In this document: in pieces, positions 36,576-44,143 of the stretch
How the letters are laid out: each line of letters begins with the position of its first letter
How positions within the stretch are numbered: position 1 is the first letter of the stretch
Assembly (NCBI GenBank): GCA_002840095.1
Contig: PGZL01000007.1
Span: 169,375 to 233,374, forward strand
DNA from: Gammaproteobacteria bacterium HGW-Gammaproteobacteria-1
GTDB lineage: Bacteria > Pseudomonadota > Gammaproteobacteria > Thiohalomonadales > Thiohalomonadaceae
Direction of reading: 5' to 3'
Length of the DNA: 64,000 bases
Translations under genes and position numbers: made by a program
The notes under the pieces: generated by a model
What the model was told of the DNA's origin: nothing
What the model saw: only the letters and a program-made list of their open reading frames with translations
The model's database searches: none

Positions 36576-37397
36576 CTACTGCGCCCCCGCCGCCCCCTCC
36601 GCCGTCATGGAAATGACTATCGAAACCCGCCTATTCCTCGCCCTCCCCTCCACCGACTCGTTGTCATCCAACGGCCGGGTATCGGCATAACCGATGGCGC
36701 GCAGCTGCGTCGCGGCCACACCCTGGCTGATCAGGTGCCGCACCACGTTGGTCGCGCGCGCCGCCGACAGCTCCCAGTTGGAGGGAAACACCTCGTTGGC
36801 GATGGGCACGTTGTCGGTGTGTCCCTCCACCGCGATGGCGCGGCCGTCCTGGCGCAGCAGCGGCACCAGCGGGTCGAGCACGGCGCGGCCTTCCGGGCGC
36901 AGCTCGGCCTGGGCGGTGGCGAAGAGGATGCTTTCCTTGAGGCGCAGTTCGATGCTGCCCGCCTGGGTCAGCACCTCGACGTTTTCGCCCAGGCCCTGCT
37001 GGGCGATGGTTTGGCTCAGCTGTTCCGCCAGCGCCTGTTCCTCGCTGACCGGCGCCGCCTCGGGCTGCACCACCTTGCCCATTTCCCGCGACACCGCCTC
37101 GGACAGTTCGCGGTATTCCTCGGCGTCGGTCTTGGCGTAGGCCAGCATCACCACGAACATGGTCAGGATCAGGGTGAGCATGTCGATGTAGGTGAAGACC
37201 CAGGCGTTGTCGTCCTCGTAGGTGGAGTCGGGCCGGGGGTCGTGGGTCTGCGCCCAGGGCAGCGGCGTGCGCCGCGCCTCTTCCAGCTCGACGCGCAGGC
37301 GATCGTTGTCGAGCTTGTATTCGTCCTCGGGCGGCACCGCGGCGACGCCGTTGCCGTCGCCGTTGGTTTTCTTGTCGCTGCCGGGTTCTTCCGCCAT
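36576..37397 (-). CDS. motB: Flagellar motor stator protein MotB (PomB-like)
   Basis: The 273-residue protein has a cytosolic N-terminal segment (about 1-65), a single membrane helix with the ion-binding Asp (TYIDMLTLILTMFVVML, about 70-88), and an OmpA/MotB peptidoglycan-binding domain (IAVEGHTDNVPI, LSAARATNVVRHLI, GYADTRP). Such stators convert H+ or Na+ flow into flagellar torque. It lies 13 nt after motA. No other flagellar genes are in the window, so this is a separated stator operon. Confidence 0.92.
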   Translation of the reverse strand: MAEEPGSDKKTNGDGNGVAAVPPEDEYKLDNDRLRVELEEARRTPLPWAQTHDPRPDSTYEDDNAWVFTYIDMLTLILTMFVVMLAYAKTDAEEYRELSEAVSREMGKVVQPEAAPVSEEQALAEQLSQTIAQQGLGENVEVLTQAGSIELRLKESILFATAQAELRPEGRAVLDPLVPLLRQDGRAIAVEGHTDNVPIANEVFPSNWELSAARATNVVRHLISQGVAATQLRAIGYADTRPLDDNESVEGRARNRRVSIVISMTAEGAAGAQ

Positions 37398-37410
37398 GGC
37401 CGTGGCTCCG

Positions 37411-38181
37411 CTACTGGCGGATTTCGTCCTCGTAACGCGCCATGAAGGACTTGAGGGTTTCGCGGATGTAGGCGGGCGAGCGCCCCTTGCTCATCAGGGT
37501 GATGCCTTCCAGCACCATGTTCATCAGCATCACGCGCTGTTCGATGCGCCGCTCCATCTTGATGGCGATGGGCTTGAACACCAGGTTGGCGAGGATGATG
37601 CCGTAGAAGGTGGTGATCAGGGCGATGCCGAGATTGACGCCGATGCTTTCGAAGTCGGAGCCTTCCATGCCGAACAGCATGTTGATCAGGCCCACCAGGG
37701 TGCCGAGCATACCGAAGGCCGGGGCGTACATGGCCATGGTGCGGAACACTTGGGCCTCGGCGGACTCCTTGGCGCGCAGGCGCGTCATGCGCCATTGCAG
37801 CAGGGTGAGGATGTCGTCCAGCGGCGTGTCGTCGATGACCAGCTGGATGCCCATGCGCAGGTAGGGATTCTGGATTTCGTTGAGGCGGTTTTCGATGGCG
37901 GCGAGATTGCCCTTGAACCACTGGCGCGATACCGCGACGATTTCCTCCATGTCTTCCTTGGCGTAGTAGCGCTCGCTGCGCAGCACGATGATGAAGACGC
38001 GGAACACCCGCAGCACTTCGTGCAGCGGGTAGCTGACCAGGGTGGCGGCGACGGTGCCGCCGAGCACGATGCCGAGTCCGGGCAGGTTCCAGAAGACGCT
38101 GTAGTCCCTGGCGGTGAGTGCGACGGTCACGGTGAGCAGTAGGATGCCGCCGATCATGCCGAGTACGGTTGCCGGATTCAT
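37411..38181 (-). CDS. motA: Flagellar motor stator protein MotA (PomA-like)
   Basis: The 256-residue protein has four membrane helices (about 5-25, 33-52, 150-172, 180-200) with a cytosolic loop between the second and third, and the conserved FGMLGTLVGLINML and GIALITTFYGIILANLVFKPIA segments. It pairs with MotB. The full-length MotA fold and the tight spacing leave little doubt. Confidence 0.93.
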   Translation of the reverse strand: MNPATVLGMIGGILLLTVTVALTARDYSVFWNLPGLGIVLGGTVAATLVSYPLHEVLRVFRVFIIVLRSERYYAKEDMEEIVAVSRQWFKGNLAAIENRLNEIQNPYLRMGIQLVIDDTPLDDILTLLQWRMTRLRAKESAEAQVFRTMAMYAPAFGMLGTLVGLINMLFGMEGSDFESIGVNLGIALITTFYGIILANLVFKPIAIKMERRIEQRVMLMNMVLEGITLMSKGRSPAYIRETLKSFMARYEDEIRQ

Positions 38182-38230
38182 GAATGATTCATCCCTGTCG
38201 TTCCCCCGATCTTCATGGTAGCGCCTATTC

Positions 38231-39508
38231 TCACTCCCGCGCCATGCGCTCGCCCTGCGCCAGGTCCACCCGGCTGAGGAACCAGGCGCCGAGGCCGAAC
38301 AGCACCAGCAGCGACAGCAGCGACAGGCGCGGGCTGCCGCTGGCGACGCTGACCCAGCCCACCAGGATGGGGCCGATCACCGCCGCGAACTTGCCCAGCA
38401 TGTTGTAGAAACCGAAGAACTCGGCGCTCTTGTCCGGCGGGATGAGGCGCGCATACACCGAGCGGCTGAGGGACTGGATGCCGCCCTGCACCAGGCCGAT
38501 CACCACCGCCAGGGCGTAGAACTCCGCCTCGTGCTGCATGCGCGTGGCCCACAGCACCACCAGGGAATACACGGCGATGGCCAGGTAGATGCCGGCGCGG
38601 GCGCCGAAGCGCTCGCCCAGGCGGCCGAATACCACGGCGGCGGGAAAGCCGACGAACTGGGTGATGAGCAGGGCCACGATCAGGCTCTCCGCCTGAAAGC
38701 CGATGGCCAGGCCGTAGTCCACCGCCATGCGGATGATGGTGTCGACGGCGTCGATGTAGCACCAGTAGGCGAGGAGGAACAGGCCGACGTGGCGCAGGCG
38801 GCGCACCTCGCGGAAGGTGTCGCGCAGCTGGCGCAGGCCGCCCGCCACCGCGGCGAAACCGCCGCGGCCGTTGCCCGCCGGCTCCGGCACCCACAGGGCC
38901 AGCGGCAGGGTGAACAGCAGCCACCACACCGCCACGGTGAGGAAGGACAGGCGCACCGCCGCCGCCGCGTCGGCCAGGCCGAACCAGTGCGGCTTGAGGG
39001 TCATCGCCACGTTGAGCGCGAACAGCACGCCGCCGCCCAGATAGCCGAGGGCGAAACCCAGGGCGGAGACGCGGTCGTAGCGCTCCGGCGGCGCGATGGC
39101 CACGATCAGCGCATCGTAAAAAATGAGGCTGGCGAAAAAGCCGATGGAGGCGCCCACGTAAAGCAGGGCGGCGGGCAGCCATGCGCCCTGGGCGACGAAG
39201 TACAGGCCGCCGGTCATGCCGGCGCCGAACAGGGTGAAGGCGTAGAGGAACTTCTTGCGCGCCCGCCCCTGGTCGGCGATGGCCCCCAGGGCCGGGGCGA
39301 TGAAGATGATCAGCAGGCTGGCCAGGGAATTGGCCACGCCGAGCTGGAAGGTGCTCTCGGTGACGTCGCTGCCGGCGCTCCAGTACTGCTTGAAGAACAG
39401 CGGGAAGAACCCCGCCATCACCGTGGTGGCAAAGGCGGAGTTGGCCCAGTCGTACAGGGCCCAGGCATAAACGGGTTTCTGGCTGTCGGCGTGCCGTTCC
39501 ATGGGCAC
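38231..39508 (-). CDS. UMF1/Atg22-type MFS transporter
   Basis: The 425-residue protein has about 12 membrane helices and the UMF1 start (AWALYDWANSAFATTVMAGFFPLFFK). Other family text is GALADQGRARKKFLY (here GAIADQGRARKKFLY) and YARLIPPDKSAEFFGFYNMLGKFAAVIGP. Bacterial substrates are not well defined. The yeast relative exports amino acids from the vacuole. A start two codons later is possible. Confidence 0.9.
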   Translation of the reverse strand: MPMERHADSQKPVYAWALYDWANSAFATTVMAGFFPLFFKQYWSAGSDVTESTFQLGVANSLASLLIIFIAPALGAIADQGRARKKFLYAFTLFGAGMTGGLYFVAQGAWLPAALLYVGASIGFFASLIFYDALIVAIAPPERYDRVSALGFALGYLGGGVLFALNVAMTLKPHWFGLADAAAAVRLSFLTVAVWWLLFTLPLALWVPEPAGNGRGGFAAVAGGLRQLRDTFREVRRLRHVGLFLLAYWCYIDAVDTIIRMAVDYGLAIGFQAESLIVALLITQFVGFPAAVVFGRLGERFGARAGIYLAIAVYSLVVLWATRMQHEAEFYALAVVIGLVQGGIQSLSRSVYARLIPPDKSAEFFGFYNMLGKFAAVIGPILVGWVSVASGSPRLSLLSLLVLFGLGAWFLSRVDLAQGERMARE

Positions 39509-39525
39509 ACCTTAGCAGAAGTGAT

Positions 39526-40305
39526 TTACAGCGCGTACCGCAGCGCCACGCCCACGCCCCAGTCGGGACTGGCGTCGCCAAAGCCCTTCAGCAAGTGGCC
39601 GGTCAGGCGGGTCTTGCCGTCCAGCGCCCGGCCCAGGTAGAGGACCAGTTCGCGCTTGCCGTCGAGGCCGTCCACCGCCGCCTGTTCGGCATACAGCTCC
39701 ACGCCGCCGTCGGCGCGCCCGGCGAAGAAATTGAAGCCGGCGGTGCCGTACCAGATGTCGTTGTAGTTGACCCCCGCCGGATCACCCAGCACCTTGTAGC
39801 CCACGTGGCCGTAGAGCGCCTCCCTGGCCAGCTCCAGTTGCAGGGAGTAGTCGTTCTCGCCGGTGCCGAGGCGGCGCGCCTCGTCGGCGGTGCCCAGCTT
39901 CACTTTGGCGGTGACCGCCATCCAGGGCCGGCGCGCGCTTTCCTCCCACAGGCGCAGGGTGCCGCTGGCGGTGACGTCGCCCAGGCCGCTGTCGGTGCGG
40001 GTGGCGGTGCTGGAGCGCGTCGGGCTGAAGCGGCCGGGGCCGCTGCTGCTCACCACCACGTCGCCCGGACCCTGCACCCACAGATAGGGCACCGACACCG
40101 ACCAGGCGTAGCGCGGCTCGGCGTATTGCAGGGTGAACGGCACGGTGATCAGGCTGACGTCGCTGCCCGTGCCGTAATCGCCGCGGGTGTATTCGCCGCC
40201 CACGCCGAGGCTGTAGCCGGTGGCGGCCTGCGCCGCCGGTGCCGCGGCCAGAACCGCCGCCAATGCCCACCATTTTTTCACTGTTCTCGCTCCTTGTTGT
40301 TTCAT
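39526..40305 (-). CDS. Outer-membrane beta-barrel (transporter-like) protein
   Basis: The 259-residue protein has a signal peptide ending AAPAAQA, then alternating strands with aromatic girdles (AWSVSVPYLWVQG, YGTAGFNFFAGRADGG). A C-terminal strand ends GVGVALRYAL, close to the barrel-insertion signal rule (hydrophobic or aromatic residue near the end). The family resembles putative MetA-pathway or phenol-degradation channel-like barrels. The cargo is unknown. It is 15 nt after the DUF3106 gene in the same direction and may belong to that operon. Confidence 0.8.
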   Translation of the reverse strand: MKQQGARTVKKWWALAAVLAAAPAAQAATGYSLGVGGEYTRGDYGTGSDVSLITVPFTLQYAEPRYAWSVSVPYLWVQGPGDVVVSSSGPGRFSPTRSSTATRTDSGLGDVTASGTLRLWEESARRPWMAVTAKVKLGTADEARRLGTGENDYSLQLELAREALYGHVGYKVLGDPAGVNYNDIWYGTAGFNFFAGRADGGVELYAEQAAVDGLDGKRELVLYLGRALDGKTRLTGHLLKGFGDASPDWGVGVALRYAL

Positions 40306-40320
40306 CTATGCGCCGCGGCC

Positions 40321-40866
40321 TCAGCGCCGCCCGCCCATGCCGCCGCCGAAATCGCGCCGTTGTTCCATGCGATCCCGCGACATGCGTTCGCGCCGTTCCG
40401 GCATGGCCTCTTCGCTACGCTGCTGCGCCCGCTCCCGCACCTCGCTGCGCTGTTCCGGCGTCATCTCCTCCCAGCGCTTGCGCAGCTCCTCGCGCCGCTC
40501 CGGCGATTGCTCGCGGAACCACTGGGCGCGCTGGCGGATGCGTTCCTGTTCCTCCGGCGACAGCTGCCGGAACTGCTCGTAGCGATCGCGGATCTGCGTC
40601 TGCTGCTCGGGCGACAGCTCGCGCCAGTGCTGGAAGCGCTCCTGGGCCTGGCTGCGCTGCTCCGGCGTCATCGCCTGCCAGCGCTGCGCGCCCTTTTGCA
40701 GCCGTTCGCGCTGTTCCGGCGTCAGGCTGTCCCAGCGCTCCGCGTAGGGCGCGAGCACCTTCTGTTCATCGGCACCCAGCTCGCTCCACGCCGGGGCGGC
40801 CCCGGCCTGCGTCACGGCCAGCAGCAGGGCCGCGGCCAGCATGTACAACCATCGTCTGTTCATCAT
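40321..40866 (-). CDS. DUF3106 secreted protein with PEQR-type repeats
   Basis: The 181-residue protein has a signal peptide (MMNRRWLYMLAAALLLAVTQA). About six repeats of the form (W/F)xxx(S/T)PEQRxxxxxRxxxW follow, spaced about 18-20 residues, then a Gly/Met/Arg tail. This is the DUF3106 pattern, probably helical and periplasmic. The start overlaps the preceding gene by 4 nt. It closes the sigma-factor operon and may be a target or effector of that envelope response (inference). Confidence 0.88.
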   Translation of the reverse strand: MMNRRWLYMLAAALLLAVTQAGAAPAWSELGADEQKVLAPYAERWDSLTPEQRERLQKGAQRWQAMTPEQRSQAQERFQHWRELSPEQQTQIRDRYEQFRQLSPEEQERIRQRAQWFREQSPERREELRKRWEEMTPEQRSEVRERAQQRSEEAMPERRERMSRDRMEQRRDFGGGMGGRR

Positions 40867-41063
40867 TCCTCCTGCCCTCCACGCTCCGCCGTCTCGTTCT
40901 CCGGCGGCGGCATCACTTCCAGCTCGGTCGGGTCCAGCCACTGGCCCTCGGCCGTTTCGAAACTGCCGAGAAAATCCAGCAGCTCGAGGCTCGGCGCCTC
41001 GTCTTCCGCCGCCACCGGGGCGGCCAGCAGCAGCGCTGCCAGCGCCAGCGGTCTAACCCGCAT
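40863..41063 (-). CDS. 66-residue secreted protein in the sigma-factor operon
   Basis: A signal peptide (MRVRPLALAALLLAAPVAA) is followed by an acidic stretch that ends PPPENETAERGGQEE. It overlaps the DUF3619 gene by 11 nt and the DUF3106 gene by 4 nt, strong evidence that it is real. The family is unknown. The LELLDFLGSFE segment could be a short interaction helix. Confidence 0.7.
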   Translation of the reverse strand: MRVRPLALAALLLAAPVAAEDEAPSLELLDFLGSFETAEGQWLDPTELEVMPPPENETAERGGQEE

Positions 41064-41394
41064 GCACGTTTTCCTCTTCCAGCCAGCGATAGAATTCCAG
41101 TTCCTGATACAGCTCCAGGCCGTCGTTCGACGTCAGCAGTTCGAGATCGGCCACGCCGCTGAATCCGTTGCCGGGCAGCGGCGCCGGCTGTCCCAGCCAC
41201 AGCACGGCGGCCAGCACCGAGGCGAACACTGCGCCGCCCGCCGGCAGCCACAGGCGCCAATGACTGTGCCGCGGCTCCAGGGCGCGGGCCCGCGCCTGGG
41301 CCAGGCGCGAACGGGTCGCCCCGTCCAGGTTCGCCGCCCCCTCGTCCAGGGCGGAGCGGATCCGGCCGATCAGCGGGTCGTCGTCGTCATTCAT
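41053..41394 (-). CDS. DUF3619-like single-pass membrane protein (candidate anti-sigma)
   Basis: The 113-residue protein has a cytosolic N-terminus (IGRIRSALDEGAANLDGATRSRLAQAR) and one membrane helix (about 48-68). An outer end contains DLELLTSNDGLELYQELEFYRWL, the pattern of DUF3619. The topology matches an anti-sigma factor. Its start overlaps the sigma gene by 8 nt. That it binds the sigma factor is inferred from order and topology. Confidence 0.8.
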   Translation of the reverse strand: MNDDDDPLIGRIRSALDEGAANLDGATRSRLAQARARALEPRHSHWRLWLPAGGAVFASVLAAVLWLGQPAPLPGNGFSGVADLELLTSNDGLELYQELEFYRWLEEENVHAG

Positions 41395-41908
41395 GGCGGT
41401 GCTCCTCGAGCTGTTCGCGCAGCGCCTGCACCGCGCGGGAGTAGTGAGTCTTTACGCTGCCGGCCGATATGCCCATGGCCGCGGCAGTCTGTGCCGTGTC
41501 CAACCCTTCCCAGGCGCGCAGCAGAAAGGCCTGCTGCTGCCGCAATGGCAGGGCGCGCACGGCGCGGTCGATGGCGCCCAGGGTTTGCCCGTCCTCCATC
41601 CGCCGCTCCGGTTCGCCGGCCGGATCGGCCGGGAACGCCGCGAGCGGGTCCTCCTCGTCCTCGTCGCCGCGGCCGAACCACACGCGCAGCCGCGAGCGCA
41701 CCTTCTCGCGCCGGTACCAGTCGCGGATCCGGCTTTGCAGGATGGTATGAAACAGCGCCGGCCAGTCATCCGCGCGGTGCCCGCCGTAGCGCCGCACCAG
41801 GGTCAACATCGCCTCCTGCACCAGCTCCAGGGCATCGTCCCGGTTGCCCGTGGCATACCAGGCGATGCGGTAGGCGCGGGCCTCGATACCTGCGAGAAAC
41901 CGGTTCAT
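41387..41908 (-). CDS. ECF-type RNA polymerase sigma factor
   Basis: The 173-residue protein has a region 2 (RAYRIAWYATGNRDDALELVQEAMLTLVRRY, here described in parts) and region 4 (ALPLRQQQAFLLRAWEGLDTAQTAAAMGISAGSVKTHYSRA). An acidic linker lies between them. It is the first gene of an operon of four overlapping genes. The DNA upstream likely holds its own target promoter, but I cannot name the motif from one copy. Confidence 0.9.
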   Translation of the reverse strand: MNRFLAGIEARAYRIAWYATGNRDDALELVQEAMLTLVRRYGGHRADDWPALFHTILQSRIRDWYRREKVRSRLRVWFGRGDEDEEDPLAAFPADPAGEPERRMEDGQTLGAIDRAVRALPLRQQQAFLLRAWEGLDTAQTAAAMGISAGSVKTHYSRAVQALREQLEEHRHE

Positions 41909-41987
41909 CTCCGAGTTGGAATCCAGGGCGTCCTCCTTCCCCTTGCGTGCCGGCGGCGCGTCGACGCCGCCGGCCTTTGCCTATGGC

Positions 41988-42416
41988 TTAGCGGCCCTTG
42001 CCGCCGCCCATGCCGCCGCCCATACCGCCGGAACCACCCATGCGGCTGCCGCCCATACCGCCGCCCTGGCCCTTGCCGCTGCCGGAACCGCCTTCATTGA
42101 GGCGCTGTTCCAGGCGGCGCTGGTTTTCCGCGCGCTGCGCCTGCTCCGGGTCGGCCTGGTTCACCCGCTCCTGGGTGCGGGTACGGGTCTGGTCCTGGCT
42201 GCCGCTCTGGTCACGAACCTGATCCTGGATCCGGGTCTGGTCCTGGGTACGCAACTGGTCCTGGGTGCGCAGCGGGTCCTGGGTACGCAGCTGATCCTGC
42301 GTGCGGGTCTGGTCCTGGTCGCGCAGCGGCGTCACGGTGTCCTCGGCCCAGGCGGGAACGGACAGCAGGGCGGACACCAGGCCGGCGGCCAGCAGGGAAC
42401 GGGTGAAGTTTTTCAT
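41988..42416 (-). CDS. Secreted low-complexity protein with RTQDQ repeats
   Basis: The 142-residue protein has a signal peptide (MKNFTRSLLAAGLVSALLSVPAWA). At least five repeats of (L/T)RTQDQ or close variants follow (about 32-80), then a QRAENQRRLEQRLNEG helix and a Gly/Met tail (about 110-142). It is probably periplasmic and disordered or coiled-coil. The repeat DNA is an 18-nt tandem array. It lies just upstream of the sigma operon in the same direction. The function is unknown. Confidence 0.75.
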   Translation of the reverse strand: MKNFTRSLLAAGLVSALLSVPAWAEDTVTPLRDQDQTRTQDQLRTQDPLRTQDQLRTQDQTRIQDQVRDQSGSQDQTRTRTQERVNQADPEQAQRAENQRRLEQRLNEGGSGSGKGQGGGMGGSRMGGSGGMGGGMGGGKGR

Positions 42417-42506
42417 GATCGTAGTCCTCGATACGTGGGAAATAGTTGCCTTACAGTGACTAGTAACGCAGCACCCACTCAACGGTTGACAGGACGACGA
42501 ATAAAT

Positions 42507-43271
42507 TCACAGGCGCAGCACCGCACGGGCGTTGGCCGTGGTGGCGACTGCCAGCGCGGCGGCGGATTCGCCCCTTACCTCGGCCAGGGCCGCCAGCACC
42601 TCGGGCAGGTATTCCGGGCTGTTGCGCTCGCCGCGGTGGGCGGCGGTGACGATGTCGGGGGCGTCGGTCTCCAGCACGATGGCCTCCAGCGGCAGTTCCC
42701 GCGCCAGGGTACGGATGCGGCTGGAACGCTCGTAGGTGAGGGTACCGCCGAAGCCCAGCCTGAAACCGAGATCCAGGTACTGCTGCGCCTGCTGGGCGCT
42801 GCCGGAATAGGCATGGGCGATGCCGCCCTGGCTGAAGCGGAGCCGGCGCAGGGTGGCCAGCACCTGGTCGTGGGCCTTGCGCACGTGCAGCAGCACTGGC
42901 AGCCCGGCCTTCTCCGCCAGGCCCAGCTGGGCCTCGAACAGCGCCTGCTGCGCCTCGTGGTCCAGTCCCTCGACGAAGTAATCCAGCCCGATCTCGCCCA
43001 CCGCCACCGGCCGCTCCCGCGCCAGCAACCCGCGCAGCTCCTCCAGGTGCTCCGGCCGGTGCACGTCCAGGTAGATGGGATGCATGCCCAGCGTCGGATA
43101 GAGATCGCCCTCCTGCCGGCACAGCTCCAGCAGGGCGGCCCAGCCGGGCTGGTGGATGGCGGCCACCACCTGGCCCACCACCCCGGCGGCGCGGCTGCGC
43201 GCGAGCACCGCGGCGCGATCGGCGGAAAATTCCGCAACGTCTATGTGGCAATGGGTGTCTATCAGTTCCAT
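42507..43271 (-). CDS. TatD-family metal-dependent hydrolase
   Basis: The 254-residue protein has the TatD metal ligands in order: HxH in DTHCHID (5-9), Glu in VGEIGLDYF, His in LLHVRKAH, and Asp in ETDAPD. TatD proteins are Mg2+-dependent 3'-5' DNA/RNA exonucleases. The ATG at 43271 is chosen because the family begins there. The upstream frame extension overlaps the antitoxin gene on the other strand. It may be a TatD paralogue (YcfH/YjjV type) rather than TatD itself, so no symbol is given. Confidence 0.9.
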   Translation of the reverse strand: MELIDTHCHIDVAEFSADRAAVLARSRAAGVVGQVVAAIHQPGWAALLELCRQEGDLYPTLGMHPIYLDVHRPEHLEELRGLLARERPVAVGEIGLDYFVEGLDHEAQQALFEAQLGLAEKAGLPVLLHVRKAHDQVLATLRRLRFSQGGIAHAYSGSAQQAQQYLDLGFRLGFGGTLTYERSSRIRTLARELPLEAIVLETDAPDIVTAAHRGERNSPEYLPEVLAALAEVRGESAAALAVATTANARAVLRL

Positions 43272-43358
43272 GGAATTTGCGGCCGATGTTTGTGGGGCCG
43301 GCCCGACGGTGGCATAGTACGCCGTACTGTCGGTTCGAGTCGGTCTAAACTGTATCTC

Positions 43359-43583
43359 ATGAGCGGCAACCTGTCTGATTACAAAGCATTGTCCATAGCC
43401 GAGCGTATCCAATTGGTCGAGGATATCTGGGACAGCATTGCCCAGGACTCGCCCGGTTCCTTCGCCCTCACCGAAGCCCAACGGATGGAGCTGCAACGGC
43501 GCCTGGATGCGCATCGCCAAGACCCTTCCACGGCCATTCCTTGGGCAGAGGTGCGTGACCAGTTGTTGCAACGCCGCGGCTGA
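43359..43583 (+). CDS. Addiction-module antitoxin (RelB/ParD-like, TIGR02574 type)
   Basis: The 74-residue protein has the pattern LSIAERIQLVEDIWDSIAQD followed by LTEAQRMELQRRLDAHRQDP and PWAEV, the standard addiction-module antitoxin family. Its stop overlaps the toxin start by 1 nt (TGATG). It is intact although its toxin is broken. Confidence 0.92.
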   Translation: MSGNLSDYKALSIAERIQLVEDIWDSIAQDSPGSFALTEAQRMELQRRLDAHRQDPSTAIPWAEVRDQLLQRRG

Positions 43584-44038
43584 TGCGCATCCTGCTCCGA
43601 CCGGAAGCTGCGGCCGAGCTGTTCGAGGCGCAGGCCTGGTATGAAGCCCGCTCGCCGGGTTTGGGTCTTGACCCGGATATTTCGTGAATTGCGCGCGCCC
43701 TCGCTTGATCTTTGATTCCCCAAGGGATTTTTCTCAGTCGGCCGTAATCACCGATACGCCGCTCCTTCGAAAAATCCCTTGTGGAATCAAATCTGCGGCG
43801 CGATCATCGCGCGAATTCATGAAACATCCGGGTTGAATTCGTCCGCGCCGTGGAATCCGCTTTTGCCGGCGCCGCCCGATTTCCGGAGAAGTACCCCTGC
43901 GTCGAAGGGGAGCTGCGCCGGGTGATTCTGCGCCGCTTCCCCTACGCCGTGTTCTACCGCACCGATGGCGACGACCTTCTCATCGTCGCCTGCTACCATC
44001 ACCGACGCGACCCCAGCACGCGGCAAAACCGCAATTGA
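43583..44038 (+). pseudogene. RelE/ParE-family toxin gene interrupted by a MITE
   Basis: The frame from 43583 encodes MRILLRPEAAAELFEAQAWY and continues to PGLGL, then hits a TGA at 43685 inside a 161-bp insertion. After the insertion (from 43837) the reading resumes with EFVRAVESAF, the RFPEKYP block, RRVILRRFPYAVFYR and LIVACYHHRRDP, all conserved in RelE/ParE toxins. Removing the insertion and one TTGA copy restores a toxin of about 96 residues. As it stands, only 34 residues can be made, so the toxin is almost certainly inactive. The antitoxin upstream is intact. Confidence 0.9.
43672..43832. mobile_element. 161-bp MITE with TTGA target duplication
   Basis: Terminal inverted repeats of about 24 nt (CCCGGATATTTCGTGAATT and AATTCATGAAACATCCGGG) bound a second inner palindrome (TTCCCCAAGGGATTTTT / AAAAATCCCTTGTGGAA). 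TTGA is present on both sides (43668-43671 and 43833-43836), consistent with a 4-bp target duplication. It has no coding capacity. It inserted in the toxin gene. Confidence 0.85.
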
Positions 44039-44143
44039 GCAGGATCGGGGGCGCGGCGCGGCTCCCGCGCAGTGCAGTCCTTGTATACTTACCGGCTCGT
44101 CCCTACCTACTTAAATCGCCACTACCCGCTACGCAGGAACCGC

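Noticed and set aside
43817-44026. Minus-strand 69-codon ORF in the toxin region
   Set aside because: It is antisense to the conserved RelE/ParE C-terminal half.
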